The notes under the pieces: model-generated
What the model was told of the DNA's origin: nothing
Seen by the model: the letters and a program-made list of their open reading frames with translations, nothing else
Database searches by the model: none
Translations under genes and position numbers: made by a program
Shown here: one piece after another, positions 32,901 to 46,011 of the stretch
How the letters are laid out: each line of letters opens with the position of its first letter
How positions within the stretch are numbered: the stretch's first letter is position 1
From: Prunus persica
Lineage: Eukaryota > Streptophyta > Magnoliopsida > Rosales > Rosaceae
DNA: 64,000 bases
Reading direction: 5' to 3'
NCBI RefSeq assembly: GCF_000346465.2
Contig: NC_034014.1
Coordinates: 7,406,890-7,470,889 of the forward strand

Positions 32901-33983
32901 ATCACATGTAGCTCCATTATTTTTAATTCTAGGTTAATGCTATAGATGTGGTAGGAATAAAGATTAGTTAACTATGTAATAACTACTGAATCTTCAAATT
33001 TTATGAAAGAAACAATTTTTGAATGTATATATATTCATCAATGAAGTATTATAGTTGGTTTTATAGCTAAAATCGTTGTATAGAATCATAGGAAACAAAA
33101 AAACAAATGTAATAGCATGGGAAGTTATTAGACGACCGATTGGCAATTTGAATTGAATAAAGTCAAAACGTAAAAATTTTGAAATAAAGTTAAAAAAAAA
33201 CATTCTTCAATAAAACCAAATCGGATTGGTTCAACTGACGACTCAGTCAATTAAATGACCATTGAACTCGAACCAAATCGATATATATTTCAAATTTACT
33301 TCATCCGTTGCACTTGATCAAAAAACCCATACCCTATCTCATTATTTCCAACCTCACCACCTTCCAATATCCCTCCCCATAACCAAACTTTACCTCATCG
33401 CATCCACGTGAAGCCAAAAACAGACAAACCACAATAACCGACCTAACATCACGTTCTCCGGTGCCAAACCGACAACAATAATTTAATTGGCAACAATCCG
33501 TGCAACCCAAGCTCTAAAGCCGTTTATGGGCAACAAATCCTATTTCATGATGCTACATTGTGTGAAATGAAGTCAACATACAATTTGGGCTCGGATAACT
33601 GGGCCTGCAGTGGAACAAATTTAACCTCTTTTTTTGTTTTCACTTGTTTCTATGCGTTTAATTTTGTCAGACATACAACTTTCCATGTGACAAAATATGT
33701 TCACAACCTGTCGCCAAATTTTCAACAGTGAGCATTCTACCACAAATCACTTGATCAACAGAATGGTACGTTACGAAAACCTAACCTCCTCCAAATTCCA
33801 TTCAAGACACACTCCCTGCCTCTATGTCACAAGCTTTAATCCTCACCAATTTTACCCACCTGATGGCTAATCCACCACTATATATATATATTAGTTTTTT
33901 ACATGATCTACCAAAATATGGGAGAACAGATAATTAGCGAGCGCAGCTATACCTTCATGTCTTATTTTCTGCTACTTTCTAAA
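32901..33983. other. Spacer downstream of the BEL1-like gene
   Basis: It includes the probable 3' flank of the homeodomain gene. No other gene is recognised. Confidence 0.45.
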
Positions 33984-36900
33984 TTAACCCACAAAATCAC
34001 GAATCATTTGACTTCCAAGTTGCCGCCGAAGCTGATCCTCCTGTTGCTGCAATTGTTGTTGCTGCTGTTGTTGGGCACTTTCCACCCCATGTCTTAGACC
34101 CAATGTAAGGGACACGGCGCCGAGTCCCCCAACCTCAAGCCCGCTTCGCTGGTACGGGACAAACCCCATCAGTCCACCGTCCATGCTTGATGGAACTTGA
34201 CACTCAATTCTGGACCTCTTGATCTCCTGATATTGCTGTTCTTCATCTCCTGAGCATTCCAATTGTCTATCATGCATCATATTATTTATGCCAAGCTGGT
34301 GCTCGGTGTCTGGTCTGCTGCTGGTACCTTCAGTTAAAGAATTTCCATCCTTCTTCGTGGGATCTTGGCTCGCTTCGACAGAGCCTCCTCTAGTCTCAAG
34401 CATGTGTATTTCTTCCACCATGGGCTTCCAAACACGCACTCTGGCGTTTATGAACCAGTTGGACACCTGCATTATAGTTAGTAATTATGTCATTATCAGA
34501 ATAATAACCATTATGCATATGATCTGAGTACAATCAAGAAGTTAGCACACAAGTCTCGTTAATAATATTCGTAGCATGAGCCGTAAAATTGGAACGTGAA
34601 AAGTATTGAATTTTCTTAAAGGGAAATCCTGCAACCTAAGTACCAAAAGCTAGATACAATCAACAGTAGAAAAGCATGAATAAAACAATTTTTATCATCT
34701 CGACTGACCATATATCGTACGTACCATCTTTCTAATGGACAATTAACACAAGTCTTAATAAATGCGAAAATGGGCTCAACGCAAATGTACAATAGCAGAA
34801 GATGCACAGCTGAAAAGTCTGGCGTCAATGCAAACTAAAGGCCCCATTTCTGTGATTCTGTGAATATTACCTATACAGTTATTTAATTAAGAAATGCTAT
34901 AATTGCAAATTCAATTTGATCAATTCTAGCACAGAAGTAATCAACTTGATTAAGAACTTTAGACATGATAATTAGATATAAAGCAGGTAACCCTACCTGG
35001 TTTCTAGATAGACCCGTTTGAGTGGCTAACATGTGCTTATCTGTGTCCGTGGGATACCTAATTACACCACAATAGAAAAAATAATTGATTAGAAGAGAGA
35101 GAGAAATAATTTATTAGGGGAGAGACACAGAGTGAGAGAGATGGGGTACGTACGGATGAAGAAAATGCTCAAAGAGCCAAGCTCTAAGAATGGCCACTGA
35201 ACGTTCAGGTAGGCCTCTCTGGGGCCTCCAGACGTGTTGTTGGGGTTCAGAGAAACCCAGATGGGCCCCACCACCAGATTTATTATGCTTTTGGAAGCCG
35301 AGGCCCATGAACTTTAGCTTGGCTAAGTTTTTATCCCCTTTACTACTACTACACCCAGTAGTACCAGTAGTTATAGCTGATGACAAATATTCCTCTCCCA
35401 AAGCTTTCCTTATGTGCTTGAGCTGGTCTTTGATGGCATTCGTGAGACACCTGAAGTGTCTTGACACTGTATTGAGAGCCATGGATATGTAAGGTGTGGC
35501 AGAACTTAGACCGGCAACCGACTCGAAGGAAGAGACCACCATTTGCATTTGTTGATGATATTGCTTGTACCTTCTGCAAACCTTTCAATGGCACAACAAG
35601 AATTACCAAAATGGTACTCAAATCAATTCATCAACACTTCATTCAAGTTGCTCGACATATCAACGTATAAGGGTTCAACAAAACATGGCCAACAATGTGA
35701 TAAAAAAAATTATAATGTTACAACTACTTTTATTGATTGAAGGACAATTGCTTCACCAAAGTCTGACACAAAAGAAAGTGTTGAACTGCAATTACAATTT
35801 TCTGGGTACGGCACCAAACTTTTGGCAAAAATACGAAAAATTAATAGTGATAGCTAACCAACTTGAAAAATGATGTCGGCAATCAGAAAGGATGTTTCTT
35901 TTCAACCCAATAATGTGGTCGTTAGCCATTCCAAGAAGACAAAGCCTTTATAAAGTGACAGGAAAAATAAGTGGTGTGTACTGTTAGTTGGAAATCTGGC
36001 TAATTGCCACGGCCCTACATGTACACCAAACAGCTTTGAATTTAACCCATTAATAATTAAGGTTTGGACATTAAGGAGAAGAACGTCTACATTAAGCGGA
36101 TGTCTAACGAAAATGTGGGCCATCTCCCTTACAAACATATACTTCTTTTTATGTATGTGACCAAAGTGCTACACGTCAAGTCATCATCAACATGTAATGT
36201 ATTAATATATAGAAACACAGCGCAAGAGGAAGTTAGTTTATCTTCACGGACTTCTGGTATACAAATATAGAAATTTGGGCCAGTAGGATATAGCTCAGTT
36301 GTTTAAGGTCTTCCACCTCCACTCATGTGGACAGAGGTTTGAAAACTCCAGATACCAAATGAATATTTGTGTAAACCCCCTTCCCAATCGCTTGTACTAA
36401 AAACAAACTTAGAAAATTGGAAGAAAAAAAAAGAGGAAAATAGCACATCAAAAAGACAGTAAAAATCATTCATCAAGTGCTGAACTGTGAGCATAATTCT
36501 TACTCAGGAATTTATGTGCAACAAACCTATGAGACCAAGAACTTCAAGAGGGCTGCATATTTTGCATGCCAACACCCGATTTAAGCATGTCATATAACTA
36601 CACATCAAATGAAATATTTCCTCTGCTAAGATATATCAATAAAGGACTAGCTAATTCAATGATGAAATCAAAATATAACTTATTAGGACCATCAAAGTTG
36701 TCTCATTATCGAATGTGGAGAAGCGTTAGAGAGCGAGGAACAAGGTTAACTTCAAATTTGATACCATGTTAAAACCGAAACGAAGAGATAAAAAAATAAA
36801 AAAATAAAAACCATTAGCACAAAATGGTCATAGAGTGCTTTATATTAGTCCACAATATCTCCTCTTGAAATCTTGAATTGGGAAGATAAATGGCTGCACA

Positions 36901-37956
36901 AAAATCCTACAGGCCATCCTTTTTTTCTACTTACCAAACACATTATGTTTATTCTGAAAGTGAGGAGTCTTATATTAGGGTCTGTGTTTCTACTTCACCA
37001 TGCATCGGGGATGTTACATAAATATTAACTCGTGAACACAACAGCAATGCTCATCAATCATTTCGTTCGACTAAAATCAACAGTGGATAAGTTTGCTTTG
37101 TTTTTCCTTCTTAACAAACGTCGGTGGTTGGATTGTGAGCTAACTTCTTGTGTGCATTAGTTTTCTTGCTAATTAGTGATTGGTGAGTACAAAAGATCAC
37201 AAGACTGGGTACCCTAAGTTCATGACATATCGACCATGCATGTCGTCCACCCGTATTATAACGCAAGATTAGTACCACCACGTGGTAGTGTCACTATCAC
37301 ACTCAAAAATTTCTCCTGTCAAAGCAACCTAACTGTCAATTTTTTATGGTATTAGAGCCAATTTACTTCACCGGTCCTTAAGGTCTTTCTAGGGTCCTCT
37401 ACAAGCCAGTCATGGTACCCAAATGTTTACATAGTGTCTCAAATTATGTTCAAGTGTTGCAGTGTTTAAAGCATTTCACCCTTAAGCATATTCTACCAAG
37501 TGAATTTCGTAAAAGCTCATACTTGAATAAGATGAAAGGGTTGCGTTAGTGTAGCAACAAAATCTCATCTCAAGTTACCAAGCTATCCAATTGATGGCCA
37601 AGTTAAGGGTGCTCTGATATAAGATTATGCTTACCACTCAAGCTTGCGACGAGAGACATTTCTCCGGCTAAAATTAAAGGAATTTAGTATGTGTTAATTT
37701 TAAAATCCTGAAAAGAGAAGTGATAACAGCGTTTAATATTTAGCATGATTTTAATGACCATCTAATCAATTTGACTTTTGCACAAAACTCTAATCAAGTC
37801 ATAATCACGGCCCCACAATAGCGATTATATATCCACCCTAACACAGTTGAGGAGGCTAGAGTTCGACTAAACCAGTGGTCAATTCCTAAACTTGTTAATT
37901 AATGAGTACTCTATGCCTCTAAAAAGCCAATTATCAAGGAACCAAAGTCTATAAGA

Positions 37957-37995
<39 letters not shown>

Positions 37996-39889
37996 CCATT
38001 ATATTGAAATGTCCAGAACAATTGTACATTATAATCGTAATATATATAATAAATAAATAAAAGCATTTCTGAAATAAAACACTCTTCTCCATTCCCAATG
38101 CTCTATTTAAATAAAACACTCGTTGCTCTTTAATCAAGAAAATTATTTTAACAATTGCATCTTCCTCAAACTAATTCACTAATTCACTAATTCACCAATT
38201 CAAAGTCAGAAATGCATAGCTATTTATGTGACACTAATTGCCATATAGCTATTTAGAAATGCATAGAGCATGCATGAGAGTCTTCCAATGCAAACTCAAA
38301 ACTGATTAATAACTTCCTACTTACCATACTTTTATCAAGAACCAATGTATAAAACAAAATTAAATGAATACCATATTGACAAATAAAGGACAGATGACTG
38401 AAAAAAAATCACTAACCTCCTCTTGCATATAAAGAAGCTTTGCTTTCTTTTGTTGGTACTCAGGCCCAAAGGACCCAGAAGATATGCTTGCAGCTCCACC
38501 ATCACTGGTAATTTCATTTGAACCGTAAAATGTAGAAGAAGAAGCACCAGAATTGTTACCCTTAGTCACTGCTTCAGTTTCAACTGCATTAGCAGCATCA
38601 GTAGAAACCGAAACTGAAGCAGAAGCACTGACATCTCCAGACATCCTCTCAGATGCCTCACGTGTTTTGGTTAGCTTTGAATCACTATTTCTACAGAATT
38701 CATCCAATAGCTGTTGGGCTGGTTTCAAGAACTTGGAGCTCTTCAAAATAGTTGCATAACCAGTGAAAGGACCAAGAGGACCGGTGCTTCGACAAGCGCT
38801 AGTAGAAGTCCCCACAATGTCTTGAAGAGACTTTCCACAAGCTTTGCTAATTATAGATGGCTTTGCAATGGAACATAAGTAATCCGCAGAAGATTTCCCG
38901 GTTTTCGGACTTTGAACATCCTTAAAAGCATGATCATCATGAGAGCTTGCATGTAAATCTTGAGACCCAAATTGAGCCGCAGGCAGTTTATTATTAGATG
39001 GTGGATTTGATGACAGTGAGAGAGAAAGCCCTTGCTGATTGGAATCATTATTCATCCCATTCCTCATGTCTTCATCAACATTTTTAGCAGTACTAAAACC
39101 CATTCCACCACCACCACCACTACTCCAGTGATGGCGATTCTCAACAGGCTGCCGATTCATCCAAGAATTACTACTAGCATTATCAAAGCGTAATGTGTTC
39201 GACTGATTCACATAGCTTGGAAGAAGAACAAGTTCATTTTCCATGATTCTTTGCTGCACAAGTGAAGCCATTTCTAGCTGATCCTGGGCACCTGTAGAAG
39301 CTGAAGTGACAACATCCTGGAGGGTATTAAGGTAATTTAGTGGAGGAGAAGAAAAATGCATCGTTCCCAAGTGCTTTTGGCTAACATGATGGCTAGAAAT
39401 CTCAGCAGACTGGTTAGCCAAACTAGACTGCACATCTTGATACCCATGGAAACTACTAGGCTTTAATAAATGTGGTGTGGATGGAGACATGTTATTGTTT
39501 GATTCCCTACTACCAAACATGTGGTTCTGATTATTACTTCCACTACCCACTGAACCACTTGTGTAATTTGTCACCCAATCTAAGCTTTGAGGTGGATTAA
39601 GACTCCTCCAGTTACCAAAATTCTCAGACTCACCAGAACCTTGACCCGACAACGCATTCGTGTTTATCGAAAAATTGAGCATCTCGGAGGAAAACACAGT
39701 CGGATCATAGAGCAAATTGGCATTTCTCACATTCCGAACGTGAACAATATCTGGGTTTAGTCCCGGGTGGATTGGTAATTTTTCAGAATCTAAATGGTGA
39801 GGTGGGCTCGAAGTTTGATGAACTCTCAACTTATCTCGCCTGCTTTGCTGTGCTACATGTAATTCCGGCCTAAAGCCACTCATCTCCAT
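33984..39889 (-). CDS. BEL1-like homeodomain (TALE) transcription factor
   Basis: A nuclear DNA-binding protein that pairs with KNOX homeodomain proteins to control meristem and organ development. Exons on the minus strand are 39889-38417, 35581-35154, 35057-34997 and 34466-33984. All have GT/AG ends with matching phases, giving 814 residues. The N-terminus contains [13 protein letters not shown]. An LSLSLSS (ZIBEL-like) motif is followed by the SKY domain (about 370-399, [20 protein letters not shown]). The BELL domain (about 475-545) is split by intron 1 at the [11 protein letters not shown] junction. The three-residue-insertion homeodomain spans about 608-670, with the PYP loop and [12 protein letters not shown] recognition helix. 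The C-terminus has [10 protein letters not shown], a Gln-rich run and DFVG. Intron 1 is 2.8 kb and holds mobile elements. I cannot assign the exact BLH number. Confidence 0.95.
36279..36409 (+). mobile_element. SINE, family B, in the BEL1-like gene intron 1
   Basis: The head reads GCCAGTAGGATATAGCTCAG, including the A box TAGCTCAGTTG. The B-box-like AGGTTTGAAAACTCC lies near 36333-36347, and the 3' module is CAATCGCTTGTACTAAAAA. Near-identical repeats TAGAAA(T/A)TTGG flank it (36268-36278 and 36410-36420). It is opposite in orientation to the host gene. Confidence 0.8.
36757..37358. mobile_element. Copia-type LTR/primer-site remnants in intron 1
   Basis: TTTGATACCATGTTAA at 36757-36772 is the reverse complement of an LTR end next to an initiator-Met tRNA primer site. 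ATGGTATTAGAGCC at 37346-37359 is such a site in plus orientation. Two retroelement scraps in opposite orientation are the simplest reading. No coding sequence remains. Confidence 0.5.
37969..37993. repeat. (TA)n microsatellite
   Basis: About 12 TA dinucleotides inside intron 1 of the BEL1-like gene. Confidence 0.9.
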
Positions 39890-41020
39890 CCACTAAAAAA
39901 TCACCAAGATCGCTACTTTTCCTTGATGAAATAAAAACCCCACTAAAAAAATTCCTCCAATGTTTTCGATTCCTCAACAAAGAACATGCATGTCGAAATT
40001 CCAAGCACTGTAATAATCAAAGAAAATAATGCATGAGTTTTCTTCTCTAGATGATGAAGTAAAATAAATAAATAAATAAAAACAAAACAAAACAACAAAA
40101 AGCAAAATGAGAGAGGGAGAGAGTGAATTTATTGCCTCGAGTGCTTGTCAGGAACTCATTAGCTTTTGCTATTAAGCTTTGAACTACTACTTGTGGAGGA
40201 CTTTCCCACCAACAGTGCTTTTGCTATTGAGCTTTGAACTTGTCGGCAACAGAAACCTTATCGATCCACAAACCTGTACACATATCATTAAGCCACCACT
40301 CGTTCAAAAATAGTAGAAACAAAGACAGAGAAAAGAAAACCACACGTACGTAAAATAAAAATTTTACACACTCACCCAAAATCACCATACAAATATATGT
40401 AAATAAATAAATAATAATAATAATACTACGTCTCCCTCCTCGTGAAACCCTAATTCTACATCGTTAACCCTAAGAAAGCCATGCTCGCATCCATGTAGAT
40501 CCAAGTAATGGAGCTTTTCGTGCCAACCCAACTCACAACCTTATCCATATAATTGTTGTATGCTCCACAATTCACACCAAAAAACAGAAAAAAAAAGAAG
40601 AAAAGAAGAAGAAAAAAACACTAATTTATGACATCATAATTCTTCATTTCATGGCATAATTAGCAGTCTATATTCAGAGCTGCAAGTAGATCTTCATCAC
40701 ACAGAGAGTAAATGAAAGAACAGCAACAACCACTACAGCTGTATAAATTGAAGAACACCAAAAACAAAGTTCATTAAATGATTAAATACCTGTGAATTGT
40801 GTTTTTGCTTCTGAGATCTCAATTAAAAGACCTACCCAGTTGAGAACTTGGATCCGGTACTTTTTCTCCGGTGAAGTTTTTTTTTTTTGTTTTTTTGTTT
40901 TTTTTTTTTGGGGTGGAGTTGGAGAGCGCAATTATTGTGGAACCAAAAAAGAGTTGGCGTTTGAAGCCTTAGTTGACGTTGAGAGCACGCTCTTGTTAGC
41001 AGAGAGGGCAGGTACTTGAG
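39890..41020 (-). promoter_or_regulatory. Leader and promoter region of the BEL1-like gene
   Basis: Non-coding sequence upstream of the start codon, with pyrimidine/purine-rich runs and a T-rich stretch near 40870-40910. BEL1-like genes commonly have long leaders, sometimes with an intron, but I cannot place the transcription start from sequence alone. Confidence 0.4.
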
Positions 41021-44000
41021 CTAAATGTCCTGATTCTGAGCAGCCGCAGCCGTTGGATTTAACGGCGAAAAGATCAGAGGGTGAGAAAATGGGTGTCCGT
41101 GAATGGTTTTTTTAGGAATATTAAATTTGTGAGAGGAAAAGGGTCCCATGAACCGAAATTTCACCCTCTCTTTTCTGGCGGAGAGAAAAAAAAAAAGAAA
41201 GGCAACGTGTGGTGGTCCTAGGAAACACTCAATACACTGGTGTATGTGAGTGCCTTCAAATAGTTTTTTTTTTTTTTTTTTTTGGGTATCTCCTCTACTT
41301 TGAGCAATTACTATTTGTTCACCCTTTATGATCGTACTGTCAAATCATGGGTTTGATTAGTGGTGACATAAAAGTTATTAAACTATAATAAATTGGTTTT
41401 GAAGAGCTTTTCTAGTGTATTAATAGGCTGCAATTGTTAGAATTTCAAGACGTAAACTATTATATTAAGTATTAACAATATGCTTTGCATTTGACATCAT
41501 GCGTTTGCACAGAACGCCCTTCTAGAAGATTTATTGGATCGGAGTTAAGTTTTATGTTTCTGACGTATTAGTTTGCTTAATTAAATAAAATTTTCTCTTG
41601 TCGAGGTTTTTCAAAAAAAGAAATTTATTAACACAATCAAGACCATCTAATGTGGTCTATATCATATAGTCAATATGTGCTAGTTGAGTTTAAATCCATC
41701 TTAAAACCAATTGCTTTATCTGCTCAAAAAAGAAAAAGGTTTTGAAACCAAGTGTTTTATACACTTTTCCTTTGTGTGTTAGGCTGAATTTGTACACCTA
41801 TTGATATTTGCAATTATCCAACGTCACTGTCGACGATTAAAACCCAAAAATAGTCAAAGCGTGTATGGATTTCGAGCATTCCTCTTTTACTCAGTGGGCC
41901 CTTTAAATGCCTACTGCCCCCACAAAACCTGACGTGTAAGCCACCGATTCGCAGACAATTATCGAACAGAGAGCACACTATACTGTGTATACGGGCAACT
42001 GGAGATTACGTCACCTGCGGATTGTACCCCTTCTGATCTGACCTGATCTGATCTAGTGGCCAGGCTAGCTTGGATTGTCGACCGTCAGATATCTTTTGCT
42101 TGGCCACAATGGTTTGTTACTGATTACCGATAACAAAGACTTAACTTCGCTCACCTTTCGTACGGAAAAATCCTGTCATCTTCTCACTCTCACTCGCAGT
42201 TACGCCTCATTGTTACCACAACCGCTCCCCACCGTTTATTTCCGATCTGACGGCTCCCGACGCAGGATAGTTGTGTGAGGAGAAAATCCATGTGGGTAAG
42301 ACAAAACGCAGCATATACGTGATACATATGTTCCTCGGTGGGAGCGAAAGTGGCGGTAGGCGTTGGATTTGGATCTCACGGCTGAGAGATGAGTTTAGGA
42401 GGGGTGGTGAAGGTATTGGTATTGGTGCCTTTGGTACTGGTGACAGTCCAATCAGAAGTAAAGACTGGGAGACTGTGAGGGGTAAGCTTATAGCTGGGTG
42501 ACCCACGTGGTCGTAGGGGGAGTAGCCAACAGGAGAATAACATCAGACGGCAGGCCCGGTTCAGCTTGTTTTTAGAAATTCAAGAAAGTTACATTATTTC
42601 TTAGTGTCCACGTCACACAATAGGAATATATTCTTTTCCTATAAGAAAATGGGAAGCTATTTGATCCAATACGGGTTTCTTTTTTTCTTTCTTTTATGGC
42701 ATGTTTACTTACGTAGAAAGAGAATGAAACTCCCATTTTTAACAACTTCTTTGTTTACTTGTATATTGGAAATAAAAAGTAATACAGAGTCCACAAGTAA
42801 TTATGACTTTGATTCTTTATATAGAGACATCGGCATTACGGATGTGGGAGGTGGTATTGGACGTGGATAAATTGAAATTAACATTTTTCTACCTAAATTG
42901 CCCTTGTCTATTTTGTGAAAACACCAAAAAAAACAAATTGATGTCATTTTTTTTTAATATAAATATATTTAGCTTAATTCTATATATGTAGGATATACTA
43001 GGAAGTAATAATTAAACTTATAAAACATGGTTATTTTTACATATATTAAATTAGATTTATTATTACTATATAAAAAGTTGGTTTTTTTTGGGGTAAAAAA
43101 AGGATATATTATTAGATTAGACAACTTCAACAAACAAAATAAATATTAGAGAACTTTTGTCATTTGTTTTAAGTTATTTATTTATTTTATTGAATCATTT
43201 GAAAATTTGTTTAAGTAGTTGAATAATTTGATTTGTTTTGCAAGGGCATTATAGAATCAAACTGATTTTGATTCCGATTCTTAACAATAGCAAAAGACTT
43301 TAATGAGAATTCATTTTGTTTGCATTCTTATTCCTGACTGTTAGTAAACAACTTAATTGGAATGCTTGACTCCGATTCCTGGTTAAACTGATTTCTGAAT
43401 ACTCTGATTCCTTATTAGTAAGCATTACTTGATAAGTTTGTTTATGGTCTAGTTTGTGGTGATTAATTGAGTTTAACATTCCAATTTTAGTTAATTGCAT
43501 GTTATTTAGTTTATCGGTTTGTTTACAAAACATGCATTTTGACAAGGATATTATTTGCCTCCTTTCAAAGAAGGTCGGGGTGGATATGATCCGGATTGGA
43601 TCGTTTTTGCCTCAAAATTGCAGCCAAACCAATTACAATATAACAGTTTAATTTGGTTCAATTTTGAAAAAATTTCGAAGCAAACAGAACCAAACCAAAC
43701 CAATTTAACCAGGTTTGGTCTAGCAGTTTAGGCCTAAGCCCAATTATTTTTATTTATGCATTTTTTCAACATTGTTAGCCAAATTACAACTAAATAAACA
43801 CACAACTTGCTAACTATTTTTTTTTTTTTCATTTTCTAGCGTATCAAACCATCCTAAAACTCAACATGTCATAAAACTTCAAAGTTTAATAATAGCTACA
43901 ATTCAAATAATAATAACTTCAAAGTTCATCTCTCCTCACTTTTTTCTTTATGGTTAGTGAATAAGTTCATTGGAGCATTTTGAATAAGAAGCTCTTTGTG

Positions 44001-45210
44001 ATAATTTCTTTTGAACATGCTCATATTGAAATTCCCCATCACACCTTTTAGGCGTTCTCAAACAAATCATTCTTCCAAAACCCGCTCTCTAACACTGCTA
44101 ATGTTCTATGAATTTGGGTCTATATCGTCTTCGACGGAGGTTGTTGCAAATTACCTAATTTTTCTTTGTCAAGGTAGTTGTTTTTGTTTATTTATTCCCT
44201 CTTAAGCGCAGGTAGATCGCTAGAAATCACATTTTCCCAAAATTTGTTATGGATGTAGTGGTGGGTGTGGCCACGACGGTACTTCTTCAGGTGGTGGTGA
44301 TAGGGTTTGTTTAGGCTCATGGAATGTTTCAGGGTTTCAGTTATGTTGGGTATGTGAACTTTATTTGGGCTTATGATTAATTATTGTGATATGAGTTAGT
44401 AGTTTTAGTGCGGCCTTTGTCTGGAAGTCTATATAGAAGAAAATGTATACCCTCTATGTATATATATACAAGCAATTTCATAATCATTTACGATCGAATA
44501 AATGGGAGGATATGAAAATGACCTTTTTTCTTCTATTGCTTGCTAGGACCTTTTTTCTTCTATTGTTTGCAAGGACCTTTTTGGAGTTATGTTCTTTTTC
44601 TCTCTATATCATGTATTTGCCCTTTAAATGATGAAATTGCTACCACTATCCAAAAAATAATGAAAGAATATGAAAATGAGATATTTTAGTTCGCATTCCA
44701 ACGTAAAACTTCTAGGGAGACTTTGGAAAATGTCAAATGATAGAGAAATTTTTTAAAAGAAGACAAAATGGACAAAATTGCCCTTATTTATTTTTGGATT
44801 TCCTAAGGAATCCCTTACATTTGCATATCTTTGGTTTGAAAGTTTAGAGGTTTTTCTGTTTTTTTTTTTTTGAAAAATTTTTGGCTTTTTCCAAAAGTGA
44901 AAGTTTTTTTTTTAACTAAAACCTAAATTTACTAAACTTGTTCTAACAGCCCGTCTCCAAACTATTAAGTGCAAACAAATGTTACTATACATGGGAAGAA
45001 AGAAAGTCCTAGTTCAAAACAAGGCAGCATTCACCTTGAACTGTAACATACACGAAGTCTTGTCATAAAGTGTTTGCATTATGTTTACAAACTTAATGTG
45101 TTGGGTTTGTGTGACTCAATATACAAATCATGGATGCGGTATGAGAGTTCCTTTTTTTTAAAGAAAGATAATTGCTATGTATTTATAAGTAATTATCTTG
45201 GTTATATATA
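41021..45210. other. Long intergenic region, no gene supported
   Basis: Mostly AT-rich. There is a G-box-like CCACGTGG at 42503, a degenerate hAT MITE half (43574-43735) and a local 32-bp direct repeat near 44519-44582. The less AT-rich patch at 41900-42560 has open frames on both strands but no recognisable domain, so I do not call a gene. Confidence 0.5.
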
Positions 45211-45217
45211 TATATAT

Positions 45218-46011
45218 AGGCTTATTATCACAAAACGTCCCTAAGGCTTACGAAACTATCAGATTGCATCCTTAATATTTTTTTGTGTCACTTATGGTCC
45301 TCAAGGTTAGTATGTGCAATCACAAATGGTCCCTACTGTTAGGTTCTGTCAAAAACTCTGTTAGTTTGCTGACATGACATACATATATATCACAAAACAT
45401 CCCTGAGGTTTACAAACTTATCACAAATGGTCCCTATGAATTTTTTTTTATTTTTTAATTTAAAATTCATAAAAATTTGATTTTCTTTTTAAAATTATTT
45501 ATAAATGAAAAAAATCATTTATAGAAGGATTTTAATCTTGAGGACCATTTATGAACCCTAAACCTTTAGTTTTTTTCATTTTAAAATTTTATGAATTTTA
45601 AATTATTTTTTAAAAACTTCATTAGTGTGTTGATGTGGCATATATATGGAGCCAACATCTACAATAATATAGTGTCACATGTATTTAAAATTTAATATAT
45701 ATTTTAAAATGATTATAATTCATAAAATTTTAAAAAGAAAACAAAAAAATTTATGAATTTTAAATTTAAAAAAATTAAAAAATTTCATAAGGACCATTTG
45801 TGATAGGTGTGTGAACCTCAAGGATGTTTTGTGATATACATATATATGCCATGTCAGCAAACTAACAGAGTTTTTGACGGAACCTAACGGCAGGGACCAT
45901 TTGTGATCATGCATACTAACCTTGAGGACCACGAATGACCATAAAAAAAAAAATTAAGGATGCAATCTGATAGTTTCGTAAACCTTAGGGACGTTTTGTG
46001 ATAATAAGCCT
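45218..46011. mobile_element. Long foldback (inverted-repeat) element, 794 bp
   Basis: The left arm (about 45218-45445) and right arm (about 45783-46011) are inverted copies with few mismatches. They start AGGCTTATTATCACAAAACG and contain CACAAATGGTCCC words. The AT-rich centre is also partly self-complementary. It sits within TA repeats. There is no coding capacity. It fits a Mutator-type foldback MITE; a transcript would be a very long hairpin. Confidence 0.88.

Noticed and set aside
36290..36350. Possible tRNA gene
   Set aside because: A- and B-box-like sequences are present, but no cloverleaf with acceptor stem can be drawn and it carries a SINE tail and target duplications.
42213..42506. 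Frames on both strands in a less AT-rich patch
   Set aside because: No domain, no signal peptide, no clear promoter; the overlapping antisense frames suggest chance.
45218..46011. miRNA precursor
   Set aside because: The hairpin is far too long and perfect for a typical plant miRNA gene and has transposon-like multi-word structure; a foldback MITE is simpler.
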